From positions 2,563,001 to 2,627,000 of the forward strand of contig NZ_LT859959.1 of assembly GCF_900176205.1 (NCBI RefSeq): DNA of 64,000 nucleotides. Direction: 5' to 3'. A program made the translations under genes and the position numbers. Every line of letters starts with the position of its first letter. Positions within the stretch are counted from its first letter, which is position 1. The stretch comes from Bradyrhizobium sp. ORS 285 (GTDB lineage: Bacteria > Pseudomonadota > Alphaproteobacteria > Rhizobiales > Xanthobacteraceae). The notes under the pieces are model-generated. The model did not search any database. It was not told the DNA's origin and worked only from the letters and a program-made list of their open reading frames with translations. Below are positions 34,886 to 42,097 of the stretch, piece after piece.

Positions 34886-35098
34886 GTGGACGTTCAGGAA
34901 GTCAGGAAGCTCGACGCGTATCTGAAGCGCGTGTTCGGCAATCCCAAGATCCGCGTCGTGCCGCGGCCGAAGAAGGAAGATTCCGCCGAGGTCTATATCG
35001 GCGAGGAGTTCATCGGCGTCCTGTTCGTCGACGACGAAGACGACGATCGCTCGTTCCAGTTCCAGATGGCGATTCTGGAAGACGATCTGGTCGAGTAG
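34886..35098 (+). CDS. DUF3126 family protein
   Basis: The 70-residue protein begins MDVQEVRKLDAYLKRVFG and contains KIRVVPRPKKEDSAEVYIG and DDRSFQFQMAILEDDL, matching DUF3126. The start is GTG, preceded by GGAGAT. Function is unknown; linkage to cysE is recurrent in Rhizobiales. Confidence 0.9.
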   Translation: MDVQEVRKLDAYLKRVFGNPKIRVVPRPKKEDSAEVYIGEEFIGVLFVDDEDDDRSFQFQMAILEDDLVE

Positions 35099-35146
35099 GG
35101 CTTATCTGCGCTTGAGAATGCACGAGCAGGTGCGGTGCAAGTGACT

Positions 35147-35306
35147 GTGCCCTCTCCCCTTGCGGGAGAGGGCTGCACCGGCCCATCAGCATGCTCGCTT
35201 GGGTGAGGGGTATCTCTCCGCGAGCTGCGCACTTCGAGAGATACCCCTCACCCAAGAGCGTTTGCGGATCTGTCCTACATGCCCTCTCCCGCAAGGGGAG
35301 AGGGCA
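35147..35306. repeat. Long palindromic repeat, family E
   Basis: Outer arms CCCTCTCCCCTTGCGGGAG (35149) and CTCCCGCAAGGGGAGAGGG (ends about 35305) are inverse. Inner arms CTTGGGTGAGGGGTATCTCT and AGAGATACCCCTCACCCAAG enclose TCCGCGAGCTGCGCACTTCG. The whole would fold into a stem of over 60 bp. It fills most of the gap after the DUF3126 gene and could act as terminator. Confidence 0.9.
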
Positions 35307-35451
35307 CATTCATGAGCACCGGGCTCATTGCCGACGTGCGCGTAGCTTGTATAGCTACCAGCGAGATGCGGGGTTACGCGCGCTGCACTTGGAGGCCGGA
35401 CGTCGCGGCGACCATCCGTGCGCAGTCATTCGTCAGAACGGCTAGCATGAA

Positions 35452-36150
35452 CTACTTCACCGCATGCATCTGCGCGGTCAGCCTATCCATCGCGGTCGCG
35501 ACGTCCTGCCATTGCGACAGCCAGCTGCGCGGGAAGCGAAACACGAGGTCGGCGCCGTCGATGCGGCGCTCGCTCAGGCACATGCCGGGGGTGGCCGCAT
35601 CGCGGGTGCAACGCGCCACCAGCGCCGGCTGGTCCGCCATGAACAGGTCCTCGACATCGTAAGGCGTGCCGGCGCGGAAGCCGCGCATCGTCAAGCCATC
35701 CTGCACCGAGACGGGTGCGGGATTCAGATAGCGCGGATAGATCGTCTTCAGCCGCGCTTCCGGTGACAGCGCGTCGTGATGCGCCGCGATCGACACGAAG
35801 ATGCGATCAATCGGATGCGGCGCCTGATCCACCTGGTCGGCAGAGACGTGATGCGGCGCTTCGGGCGGGGTGAGCGCGGGGTAGTCGAAGCCGAGATCGA
35901 CCCGCTCCTGCGGGCCGGTGTGGCGCTGGATCTTCACCCGGATGGCGGCCGAGGGCACGTTGAAGATGGTGCCGCCGATGCTGACCGGCAGGCGTTCGGG
36001 CCCCTTGAAGGCGCCGGCCCGCCATGTCGGCCACAGTAAATAGGCGACTACAGCCACGGCGGACGCCGCCAGCACGCAGCCGATCAGGATCGGCACGGCG
36101 TGGCCATGTCCGTTCGAAGGGCGGGCACTGCGGACCGAAAACATCGTCAT
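35452..36150 (-). CDS. Membrane-anchored protein of unknown function
   Basis: The 232-residue protein has one N-terminal transmembrane helix (AVPILIGCVLAASAVAVVAYLLW, about 18-40, split here) and a periplasmic part of about 190 residues. The latter has IGGTIFNVPSAAIRVKIQRH, FDYPALTPPEAPHHV and two Cys (VARCTRDAATPGMCLSERR) that could pair. It looks like a conserved Bradyrhizobium protein without assigned function. ATG at 36150 gives a normal anchor; an upstream start would add 16 residues. Confidence 0.75.
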   Translation of the reverse strand: MTMFSVRSARPSNGHGHAVPILIGCVLAASAVAVVAYLLWPTWRAGAFKGPERLPVSIGGTIFNVPSAAIRVKIQRHTGPQERVDLGFDYPALTPPEAPHHVSADQVDQAPHPIDRIFVSIAAHHDALSPEARLKTIYPRYLNPAPVSVQDGLTMRGFRAGTPYDVEDLFMADQPALVARCTRDAATPGMCLSERRIDGADLVFRFPRSWLSQWQDVATAMDRLTAQMHAVK

Positions 36151-36253
36151 GTCGGGCAGGGATCTCAGCGGCGAATCAGCGGGACTATGCCACGGCAATG
36201 CGATTTTCTGCAGAATCTTACCGGCGCGGATCGCACATTTGCCGCAGGCTGGA

Positions 36254-36268
36254 TTAACCCTTTCTTAA
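36254..36268. promoter_or_regulatory. CtrA-like half-site pair (near-consensus)
   Basis: TTAA-CCCTTTC-TTAA matches the TTAA-N7-TTAA core bound by the cell-cycle regulator CtrA; the consensus final C is replaced by G (or T read from the other strand). It lies 76 bp before the gene at 36344 and about 104 bp before the divergent gene at 36150. Confidence 0.45.
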
Positions 36269-36343
36269 GGATAATGTGGCGGGCGGTGCGGGATTTTGCC
36301 AAACCAGCATCGGGCAGTTCTGCAAGTTGAGTGAGTGCGTACG

Positions 36344-36673
36344 ATGTCGGCAGAGGCGTTCAATTCCCTGTTCTCGCTCCTGATCGGTTTTGCCTTGGCC
36401 GGTGCCTTGGCCAGCGGCTATCAGGCCTATGCCGAGCGGCCCCCGGGCTTCGAGCTGCTGCAGGAGGGGGTGACGCCACGCCGTTTCGCCGCCGTGCCGT
36501 TCCTGGTCTTTGCCGCGCCCTTCATCATCATGCGCAATACGCTGCGCGGCGCCCGCATCGAGCGCCGCCGTTTCGAGTTCGTGATGCTCGCGACCGTGAT
36601 CGCCGGTTTCTGGAGCATGATGTCCGGCACCTTCATCGTGATGACGCTGCGCGCCGCCGGCGTGCTGGCCTGA
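36344..36673 (+). CDS. Small inner-membrane protein (DUF6949-like)
   Basis: The 109-residue protein has three hydrophobic helices: FSLLIGFALAGALASGYQAY, FAAVPFLVFAAPFIIM and FVMLATVIAGFWSMMSG. Loop residues RNTLRGARIERRRFEF are basic and lie in the cytoplasm by the positive-inside rule. I recognise it only as a small conserved Bradyrhizobium membrane family; the DUF name is tentative. ATG at 36344 is preferred to a GTG nine bases upstream. Confidence 0.8.
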   Translation: MSAEAFNSLFSLLIGFALAGALASGYQAYAERPPGFELLQEGVTPRRFAAVPFLVFAAPFIIMRNTLRGARIERRRFEFVMLATVIAGFWSMMSGTFIVMTLRAAGVLA

Positions 36674-36759
36674 GTTCCTCATCGGAACGCGCAAGCGCCG
36701 CGATTGCTTGAATTCGCTGTCCTGGCCGTGCCAAGGTCGCCCGCGAACGGGAGACCTCC

Positions 36760-37290
36760 ATGGCCATCTACGAACTTGACGGGCAGGCGCCCGAGCTGCC
36801 GGCGGACGGCAACTATTACATCGCCGACAATGCCACCGTGATCGGCCGCGTGAAGCTGGCCCGCGAGGTCACCGTGTGGTTCGGCGCGGTCATCCGCGGC
36901 GACAATGACGTGATCGAGATCGGCGAGAGCTCCAACATCCAGGACAATGCCACCTGTCACGTCGATCCCGGCTTTCCGCTGCGCGTCGGCCGCAACGTCA
37001 CCGTGGGCCATAACGTCATCCTGCACGGCTGCACGGTCGAGGACGACGCGCTGATCGGCATGGGCTCCATCATCATGAACGGTGCGCACATCCGCCGCGG
37101 CAGCGTGGTCGGCGCCGGCGCGATCATCACTGAGGGCAAGGACTTTCCGGACTATTCGCTGATCATCGGCGCGCCAGCCCGCGTCGTGCGCACGCTCGAG
37201 CCGGCGCAGGTCGAGCGCATGGGCATCGCGGCCAAGGCCTATGTCGCCAAGGGGCCGCGCTACACCAAGGGCCTGAAGAAGATCGGCTGA
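36760..37290 (+). CDS. Gamma-class carbonic anhydrase family protein (YrdA/CaiE-like)
   Basis: The 176-residue protein is a left-handed beta-helix of hexapeptide repeats, with metal-site residues in NATCHVDPG, GHNVILHGCTV and MNGAHIRRG (His ligands) and RGDNDVIEIGESSNIQD. Trimeric bacterial members bind zinc or iron; catalytic activity varies. GGGAGACC precedes the ATG. Confidence 0.93.
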   Translation: MAIYELDGQAPELPADGNYYIADNATVIGRVKLAREVTVWFGAVIRGDNDVIEIGESSNIQDNATCHVDPGFPLRVGRNVTVGHNVILHGCTVEDDALIGMGSIIMNGAHIRRGSVVGAGAIITEGKDFPDYSLIIGAPARVVRTLEPAQVERMGIAAKAYVAKGPRYTKGLKKIG

Positions 37291-37321
37291 GTTGATCGAC
37301 GCGGCGCGCGCGGAGGGTTCG

Positions 37322-37489
37322 TCACGTCCCCTCGGACTCGCTGGCCTCGCGCGCGCTGGCGATCCGCTCATGGCCGCTCGCCCACAGCGCATGCTGCTCG
37401 CTGCCGTCCTGATACGGATTGGCCTCGGCCGGAATATTCTCGCGCGCGGCGCGCTCACCCTGTTCGAACGGATCGGGGTCGGTGCTCAT
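37322..37489 (-). CDS. Small Rmf/CrpP-like protein (55 aa)
   Basis: This short gene is translated from ATG at 37489 to TGA at 37322. The product has the RMF/CrpP-type pattern FEQGERAARENIPAEANPY followed by SEQHALWASGHERIASA, with the characteristic NPY and W-x2-GH. RMF packs 70S ribosomes into inactive dimers in stationary phase; CrpP-like relatives are small and of mixed function. ATGA overlap with the preceding gene shows translational coupling. It is below common gene-length cut-offs and easily missed. Confidence 0.75.
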   Translation of the reverse strand: MSTDPDPFEQGERAARENIPAEANPYQDGSEQHALWASGHERIASAREASESEGT

Positions 37490-37776
37490 GCTGAGATCTT
37501 GCTCCTCTGCTTGCGTTTGGGGTGGGCTCTGGTTTTCGGTTTGGCCTTGTGCGCAGGCGGGGTGTCGTCGTCGGTCGCGTCCTCTGCCGCGCTTCGGCGC
37601 AGCGCGTCCTTCAGGTCGGCCGGCACGCCGTGCTTCTCGAGCAGGTCCATGAACGCTTCATCTGCGAGATCCTGCAGGCTGAGCATCTGATCGCGGCCCA
37701 ATTGCTTGAGCTTGTCGAACGTGTCCTCGTCGAAGGCGATCAGCTTGCGCACCTGTCCTTGCTCTCCTCGCGCCAT
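37486..37776 (-). CDS. Small basic protein, probable ribbon-helix-helix type
   Basis: The 96-residue protein has VRKLIAFDEDTFDKLKQLGR, then MLSLQDLADEAFMDLLEKHG, a strand-helix-helix arrangement like RHH regulators. The C-terminal third is a Lys/Arg-rich tail (KAKPKTRAHPKRKQRSK) that would bind nucleic acid. It is conserved-looking but no exact family is known to me. GGAGAGC precedes ATG at 37776. It shares an ATGA overlap with the Rmf-like gene. Confidence 0.75.
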   Translation of the reverse strand: MARGEQGQVRKLIAFDEDTFDKLKQLGRDQMLSLQDLADEAFMDLLEKHGVPADLKDALRRSAAEDATDDDTPPAHKAKPKTRAHPKRKQRSKISA

Positions 37777-37851
37777 CAATCCGCTCCCGTCAGCGTTGGT
37801 TCCGGAACGCGGTCTGCCCGGTCGGGTTGAAGCGTAAAGGGAGAGCCTCCG

Positions 37852-38439
37852 ATGACCAGACATTCCTTGCGCGCCTTGATTGTGATTGCAGGTCTCACGA
37901 CGGCGACGGCCGTCTTCGCCCAGAGCGGCGGTGGTGGTGGTGGCGGCGCAGGCGGCGCAGGCGGCGGAGCGAGCGCTGGCGGTGCGGCCAGCGGTGGCGC
38001 AGCAGGCGGCGGCGCTGCGAGCAGCGGGGCAGGCGGCACCAGCTCCAGCTCGGTCGGCGCGCCCCATGCCGGCACCGGCACCTCAGGTACCGGGACGAAC
38101 GGCATCGGCGGCGCTGCCTCCGGAAATGCCGCCGGCCTCGGCAACACGGCAAACAACCCCAACGGCAGCAACAATGGCACGCAGCTGTCGCAACCCGGGG
38201 CGGCCGGCGCCAACGGCACCAACAGCCTCGGCACCGCGCAGTCGACCGGCTCGGGCGCCAGCGGATCCGGCTCCGCCTCGGGCAATTCCGGCGTGACGAC
38301 CGGCGCAGGCCGCGGGGCCGCCGGCGGCACCGGGGCGACGGGACCTAACCGGCCGGGCGATGCCACTGACGATGCCGAGATCCAGCGGGAGAACCAGAAG
38401 GTCGATCAGAAAGTGAAGAGCATCTGCCGCGGTTGCTGA
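37852..38439 (+). CDS. Exported glycine/alanine-rich low-complexity protein
   Basis: The 195-residue protein has a signal peptide (MTRHSLRALIVIAGLTTATA, cleavage after VFAQ) followed by about 150 residues of Gly/Ala/Ser/Asn repeats (GGGGAGGAGGG, SGSGASGSGSASGNSG). The last 25 residues are charged, with ENQKVDQKVKSICRGC, ending in two Cys. Function is unknown; the composition suggests a disordered envelope or matrix protein. The start ATG is preceded by GAGAGCC. Confidence 0.8.
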   Translation: MTRHSLRALIVIAGLTTATAVFAQSGGGGGGGAGGAGGGASAGGAASGGAAGGGAASSGAGGTSSSSVGAPHAGTGTSGTGTNGIGGAASGNAAGLGNTANNPNGSNNGTQLSQPGAAGANGTNSLGTAQSTGSGASGSGSASGNSGVTTGAGRGAAGGTGATGPNRPGDATDDAEIQRENQKVDQKVKSICRGC

Positions 38440-38595
38440 GTATTGCCGCGGCTGGTCGATGTGACGTTCAGACATCAGATCGCGCAGATGTGAGCGCTTC
38501 TGCCCGCGAGCTGTTCCAAATCAGGCCTTAAGACATCTGCGTTGCAATGACCGCGATCATTGCCGCTTAAGCGGGCTGAATTTGGAGACGGATCG

Positions 38596-38895
38596 ATGCG
38601 TAAGACTTGGATAGGATTGCTGGCGGCCGCCGCGATTGCGTTGATCGTGGCGCCTGGCACGGCGTCGGCCCGCGGCGGCTTCCATTACGGTGGCTTCCAT
38701 CACGGCTTCTATCACCACGGCTTTGGCCCGGGCTTCGGAATCGGCTTTGGCTTCGGCTATCCCTATTATTACGGCGGCTATCCCTACGACTACTACCCCT
38801 ACACCTATGAAGACCTCGGCGGCTGCTACGTAATCAAGAAGCGCGTGCGGACAGCGCACGGCTGGCGCCTTCGTCCCGTGGAAGTCTGTGAGTGA
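38596..38895 (+). CDS. Exported Gly/Tyr/His-rich small protein
   Basis: The 99-residue protein has a signal peptide (cleavage after GTASA) and a low-complexity mature part rich in Gly, Phe, His and Tyr (GGFHYGGFHHGFYHH; GYPYYYGGYPYDYYPY), ending in CYVIKKRVRTAHGWRLRPVEVC with two Cys. This is a widespread type in Bradyrhizobium, with no assigned role. Start at MRKTW follows GGAGACGG. Confidence 0.85.
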   Translation: MRKTWIGLLAAAAIALIVAPGTASARGGFHYGGFHHGFYHHGFGPGFGIGFGFGYPYYYGGYPYDYYPYTYEDLGGCYVIKKRVRTAHGWRLRPVEVCE

Positions 38896-39033
38896 GCGGT
38901 GAACCTGCTGGCGGGGTGACGCGTTGGCCAGTCACTTCGCCTTAACGATATCCCGGTCACCATTTCCTGCCGCTGCGGTGCACGAGGCGGCCATGGAGCA
39001 AGAGCTGGCGCAACGCTTGCATGGATTCCAGGC

Positions 39034-39174
39034 ATGATGAACTCACTCACATCCCCTGAACTCACCTTCGTCTTCATGGGCGTCGTCGTCAGTCTCGGCG
39101 CCGCTTTGGTCTGGATGGCCTGGGAGCTCGAACAGGGCGCCCGGCAGCCGGCGAGGGTGCGCCGGCGGCGCTAG
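39034..39174 (+). CDS. Possible small membrane protein (46 aa)
   Basis: ATG at 39034 opens a frame with one hydrophobic helix (FVFMGVVVSLGAALVWMAW, about residues 12-30) and a basic tail (ARVRRRR). CCAGG lies just upstream. The helix and the positive-inside tail are consistent with a real single-span protein, but no family is recognised. Confidence 0.4.
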   Translation: MMNSLTSPELTFVFMGVVVSLGAALVWMAWELEQGARQPARVRRRR

Positions 39175-39188
39175 GCCTGACGCTCAAG

Positions 39189-39314
39189 CGTCGGGTGGGA
39201 AGGCACGCCTGTGCCGTCTCGGCACGCGGCGCCGTGCCAACCATTCTGCTGACGAGTTCGCGAACCTACGGTGGGCACGCTGCCGCCTCACGGCGGCTGC
39301 TTTGCCCACCATAC
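39189..39314. repeat. Nested inverted repeat, family A (copy 7, diverged)
   Basis: GTCGGGTGGGAAGG (39190) and CTTTGCCCACCATAC (ends 39314) are diverged outer arms. The inner right arm GGTGGGCACGCTGCC is conserved. It lies next to the 3' end of the dienelactone hydrolase gene. Confidence 0.7.
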
Positions 39315-39321
39315 TTTCGTG

Positions 39322-40209
39322 TCAGCTCAGCACGCCATACGTCTTGAACCACGTCTGCATCTGCGACCACGCATCCTCCGCAGCCTCCTTGCGGTAGCTC
39401 GGGCGATAGTCGGCGTGGAAGCCGTGCGGAGCGCCGGGATAGAGCTTGAACTCGGCGGTCTTCTTGTTCTCCGCGAGCGCAGCCTTCATCGCCTCGACGC
39501 TGGCGACCGGAATGCCGGTGTCGGCCTCGCCGTAGAGACCGAGCACGGGCGCTTTGATCTCGGGCGCGAGCTGTGTCGGGCTCTTCGGCCAGAGCGGGTT
39601 CGGCGCATCGGTGAGGGGGCCGTAGAACGCCACTGCGGCCTTCAGGCCGGCATTGTGGGCGGCGTATTCCCACACATTGCGGCCGCCGCGGCAGAAGCCG
39701 ACGATGCCGAGCCGCGAGGTGTCGCCGCCCTGTGACTTGGCCCAGGCCACCGTGGCGTCGAGATCCGACAGCAGCTCGGCATCAGGCTTTGCATTCACGA
39801 TCGGCAGCAGGTCCTTGATGTCGCTGATCTTGGTGAGGTCGGTGCCGCTGCGGAAGTAGTAGTCGGGCGCCACCGCGAGCGCGCCGAGCTTGGCGAGGCG
39901 GCGCGTTACATCCTTGATGTATTGGTGCAGGCCGAAGATCTCCATCGCGACCAGGATCACGGGCGGATTGCTGGCGCTGGCGGGCCTGGCGAAATACACC
40001 GGCATCTCGCCGTCGGCGACCTTCACCTTGGCATCGCCGGCATTGAGGCCGCTGCTGTCGGTGGTGATGGCCTCGGCCCGGACGGGGCCTGCAGCGAGCG
40101 TGTAGCCGGCCGTGACGGCTGCGGACGCGGTCATGAAGCCGCGGCGGGAGAACGGGGCGACTTTGGTCAGTCCGATCACGTCGGACGTCAGTATGGGGGC
40201 ATCGGACAT
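39322..40209 (-). CDS. Dienelactone hydrolase family protein, Tat-exported
   Basis: The 295-residue protein has a Tat signal (SRRGFMTASAAVTAGYTLAA, twin Arg at about 22-23). The catalytic domain has MEIFGLHQYIKDVTRRL, GFCRGGRNVWEYA with the nucleophile Cys, LYGEADTGIPV with Asp and GAPHGFHADYRPSY with His, a Cys-Asp-His triad. Dienelactone hydrolase opens chlorocatechol lactones, but many exported members act on unknown esters. It is divergent from a region rich in repeats. Confidence 0.92.
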   Translation of the reverse strand: MSDAPILTSDVIGLTKVAPFSRRGFMTASAAVTAGYTLAAGPVRAEAITTDSSGLNAGDAKVKVADGEMPVYFARPASASNPPVILVAMEIFGLHQYIKDVTRRLAKLGALAVAPDYYFRSGTDLTKISDIKDLLPIVNAKPDAELLSDLDATVAWAKSQGGDTSRLGIVGFCRGGRNVWEYAAHNAGLKAAVAFYGPLTDAPNPLWPKSPTQLAPEIKAPVLGLYGEADTGIPVASVEAMKAALAENKKTAEFKLYPGAPHGFHADYRPSYRKEAAEDAWSQMQTWFKTYGVLS

Positions 40210-40330
40210 GGTGGCTTCTCTCCACAGGTGAGGCGTGCATTGAGCGGAGAAGCGGCGGTGAAAAGCAAGTCACCAGCAGGAGAGGGCGCTGTGCGCGCGG
40301 CGCAGTTCCGAAGTCATCCTGCGCTCGAGG

Positions 40331-40377
40331 GTACACGACCTCACGCGTACACTACCTCAAGCGTACACTACAAAGAA
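40331..40377. repeat. Short tandem repeat (16-bp unit, nearly three copies)
   Basis: GTACACGACCTCACGC, GTACACTACCTCAAGC and GTACACTACAAAGAAC run head to tail. They lie about 120-170 bp before the dienelactone hydrolase start, on its upstream side, and could be regulator binding sites. Confidence 0.75.
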
Positions 40378-40413
40378 CAAGGTCGTCGGCGCAGTATGGC
40401 GCCAACGACCTTG
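40378..40413. repeat. Perfect hairpin next to the tandem repeat
   Basis: CAAGGTCGT-C-GGCGC and GCGCC-A-ACGACCTTG form a stem of about 14 bp with one mismatch and a short AGTATG loop. No T tract follows, so it is probably a protein site or stable RNA structure and not a terminator. Confidence 0.65.
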
Positions 40414-40567
40414 CCAGCCCCGGATCGAAATTGGCCCTGCGCCATCCTGAAATTGGCTCGCCATCCGGTGATCACAAGATGGCCCGAATCTGCGGCGCGC
40501 TGTGTGAAGCACTTCACAAGCCACCGGGAATTTTCGGCAGGGATTGTACAGGCTCTACGACGAACGA

Positions 40568-40672
40568 CTAAAGCGCGATGAGATCAGGATGCATCGTCAT
40601 CGCGCTTTAGGTTATGTTTGCGCATGATCTTTTCGGAAAACCGCTGCGCACTTTTCCGGATCATGCTTTAGC
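40568..40672. repeat. Dispersed double-hairpin repeat, family F
   Basis: Two adjacent inverted repeats: CTAAAGCGCGATGA/TCATCGCGCTTTAG (40569-40612) and GCATGATCTTTTCGGAAAA/TTTTCCGGATCATGC (40623-40668). Such paired hairpins are known as frequent intergenic elements in this group of bacteria. It abuts the 3' end of the minus-strand gene that follows. Confidence 0.8.
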
Positions 40673-41189
40673 CGCGGCTGCGGCGATGCCGGTGTCCGCT
40701 GCGGTTCGCATGGGCGCGCGCGCGAATGCTGCGATTGCGCGGGGACGGTGAGGCCTGCTCGGAGGATTGCGTGCTGGCAAAGGATTGGCGCAGTCCCTCG
40801 ATCGACTCCTTCAGCGTCGAGACCTGGTCGGACAGACGCTTGTTGTCGGCCTGCTGGACAGCGAGCAGCTGGCGCATGCCCTGCAGTTGCTCCTGCATCA
40901 TCTGCAGCTGGTCGATCGATTCCTGCTGGGTGGCCTCCAGCCCCTTGGTCTTCTCCACCAATTGCTCGGAGGCCTGCACCGTCCGCGCCTGCAGCTGCCG
41001 CGTCACCGCGCCGCGTTCTGGCTCGACCGGTGAACCGCCATAGGCGCGCCACAGCAGGATGCCGCCGATGCCGGCGACCAGCACGAGCAGGGTGGCTGCG
41101 GCGAGCGCAATCGGCTGCGCGCTCTTGACGGCGCTGGCGCCGGACTTCTCGAGATAACGTCTGGTGTCGCGCGTCACCGGGTCCATCAC
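40668..41189 (-). CDS. Membrane-anchored coiled-coil protein of unknown function
   Basis: The 173-residue protein has a transmembrane segment (IALAAATLLVLVAGIGGILLW, about 26-46) and a coiled coil of about 90 residues rich in Gln/Glu/Leu (QEQLQGMRQLLAVQQADNK, SDQVSTLKESIEGLRQSF). The C-terminus is Arg/His/Ser-rich and basic (RNRSIRARAHANRSGHRHRR), like a nucleic-acid or surface-charge tail. No family is recognised. Confidence 0.8.
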   Translation of the reverse strand: MMDPVTRDTRRYLEKSGASAVKSAQPIALAAATLLVLVAGIGGILLWRAYGGSPVEPERGAVTRQLQARTVQASEQLVEKTKGLEATQQESIDQLQMMQEQLQGMRQLLAVQQADNKRLSDQVSTLKESIEGLRQSFASTQSSEQASPSPRNRSIRARAHANRSGHRHRRSRG

Positions 41190-41450
41190 GAAACCACCCT
41201 AACCAAAAAGCTTCGAAAGGCCGCTCCGAAAATTGGAGCGGCGGAAAAGGCCTGCTCGGCAGGAGCAGCCCATGAGCAGCAAAACGCATGCCGTGGGAGG
41301 CCGATCCCGACCACCGGACTTTATTAGCAAATCTGACGAAAGCGAGGCCGGCCAGCCGCAAAAACGCCGCCGGCAAGATCCCGGCCGGTCGCGTCGGCCA
41401 GCCGTCGGCCGGTCCCGGACGATGTGCTGAACCCTAGACGGGTCAGAGGG

Positions 41451-41873
41451 TTACTGGCCCGTGTTGCAGTTCCGGCAGATATTGAGCTTCTGCTTGAGGC
41501 GGGCCTCGTCGGCGAGGTCCGCCGCCTGTTCCTCTTCCCAGCTCATCCGGCCGCGAGAGCCCGCGCTCGACTGCGAGGACATCGCGTCGACGCGCGAGTC
41601 GCCACGCCGCTTGCCGGTCTTGCGTGGGGCGGCGCCGATGTCGGGCTCCATCACCATGTCGGTATCGACTTCGGAGGAGGCGACCCGGCCGTCCCAGTCC
41701 GCCGTCGACTGCGATGCAGCCATTGCGGCGGGTGTGGCCACGGGCGTTGCGGCGGCCATCGCCGGCGTGTTGGCCGAGGCCAGCGGGCCCGAGCAGCCGG
41801 TGCCGGACATGCAGCAGTTCGAAAGGGTCAGGGCCGCGGCCACGAGCGCCGCGCTTCGCAGGATCATCATCAT
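41451..41873 (-). CDS. Predicted small lipoprotein
   Basis: The 140-residue protein has a signal peptide with lipobox-like LTLSNC and extra Cys close by (CCMSGTGC). The middle is Ala/Thr-rich, and the C-terminus is charged with a Cys pair (LNICRNCNTGQ) that could bind metal. Unknown function. It lies 190 bp from the 5' side of the downstream terminator of the VWA gene. Confidence 0.72.
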   Translation of the reverse strand: MMMILRSAALVAAALTLSNCCMSGTGCSGPLASANTPAMAAATPVATPAAMAASQSTADWDGRVASSEVDTDMVMEPDIGAAPRKTGKRRGDSRVDAMSSQSSAGSRGRMSWEEEQAADLADEARLKQKLNICRNCNTGQ

Positions 41874-41962
41874 GCCGACAACCTAAACCCGACGGTCGAG
41901 GGAAAACAAGGTTGGCCGGCCCGCGCCGCGCCCCGCCTGCGAGATATCGTCAAAGCAAGGCC

Positions 41963-42002
41963 AAAAAAAGTTGCGGCCAGACCTTGGGGAAGGCCTGGCC
42001 GC
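41963..42002 (-). terminator. Rho-independent terminator of the VWA gene
   Basis: On the minus strand the stem GCGGCCAGGCCTTCC.../...AAGGTCTGGCCGC is followed by AACTTTTTTT, about 95 bp after the stop codon at 42098. It closes the sigma/VWA operon. Confidence 0.88.
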
Positions 42003-42097
42003 GCTCGACGGCGCTGGCGAGTTTCATTCGCCTGACGCTTTTCGCCTGCGCGGGTCGCAAGTTGCGCACCGATGCCGTGGTCGAGAATCGCAGATCA

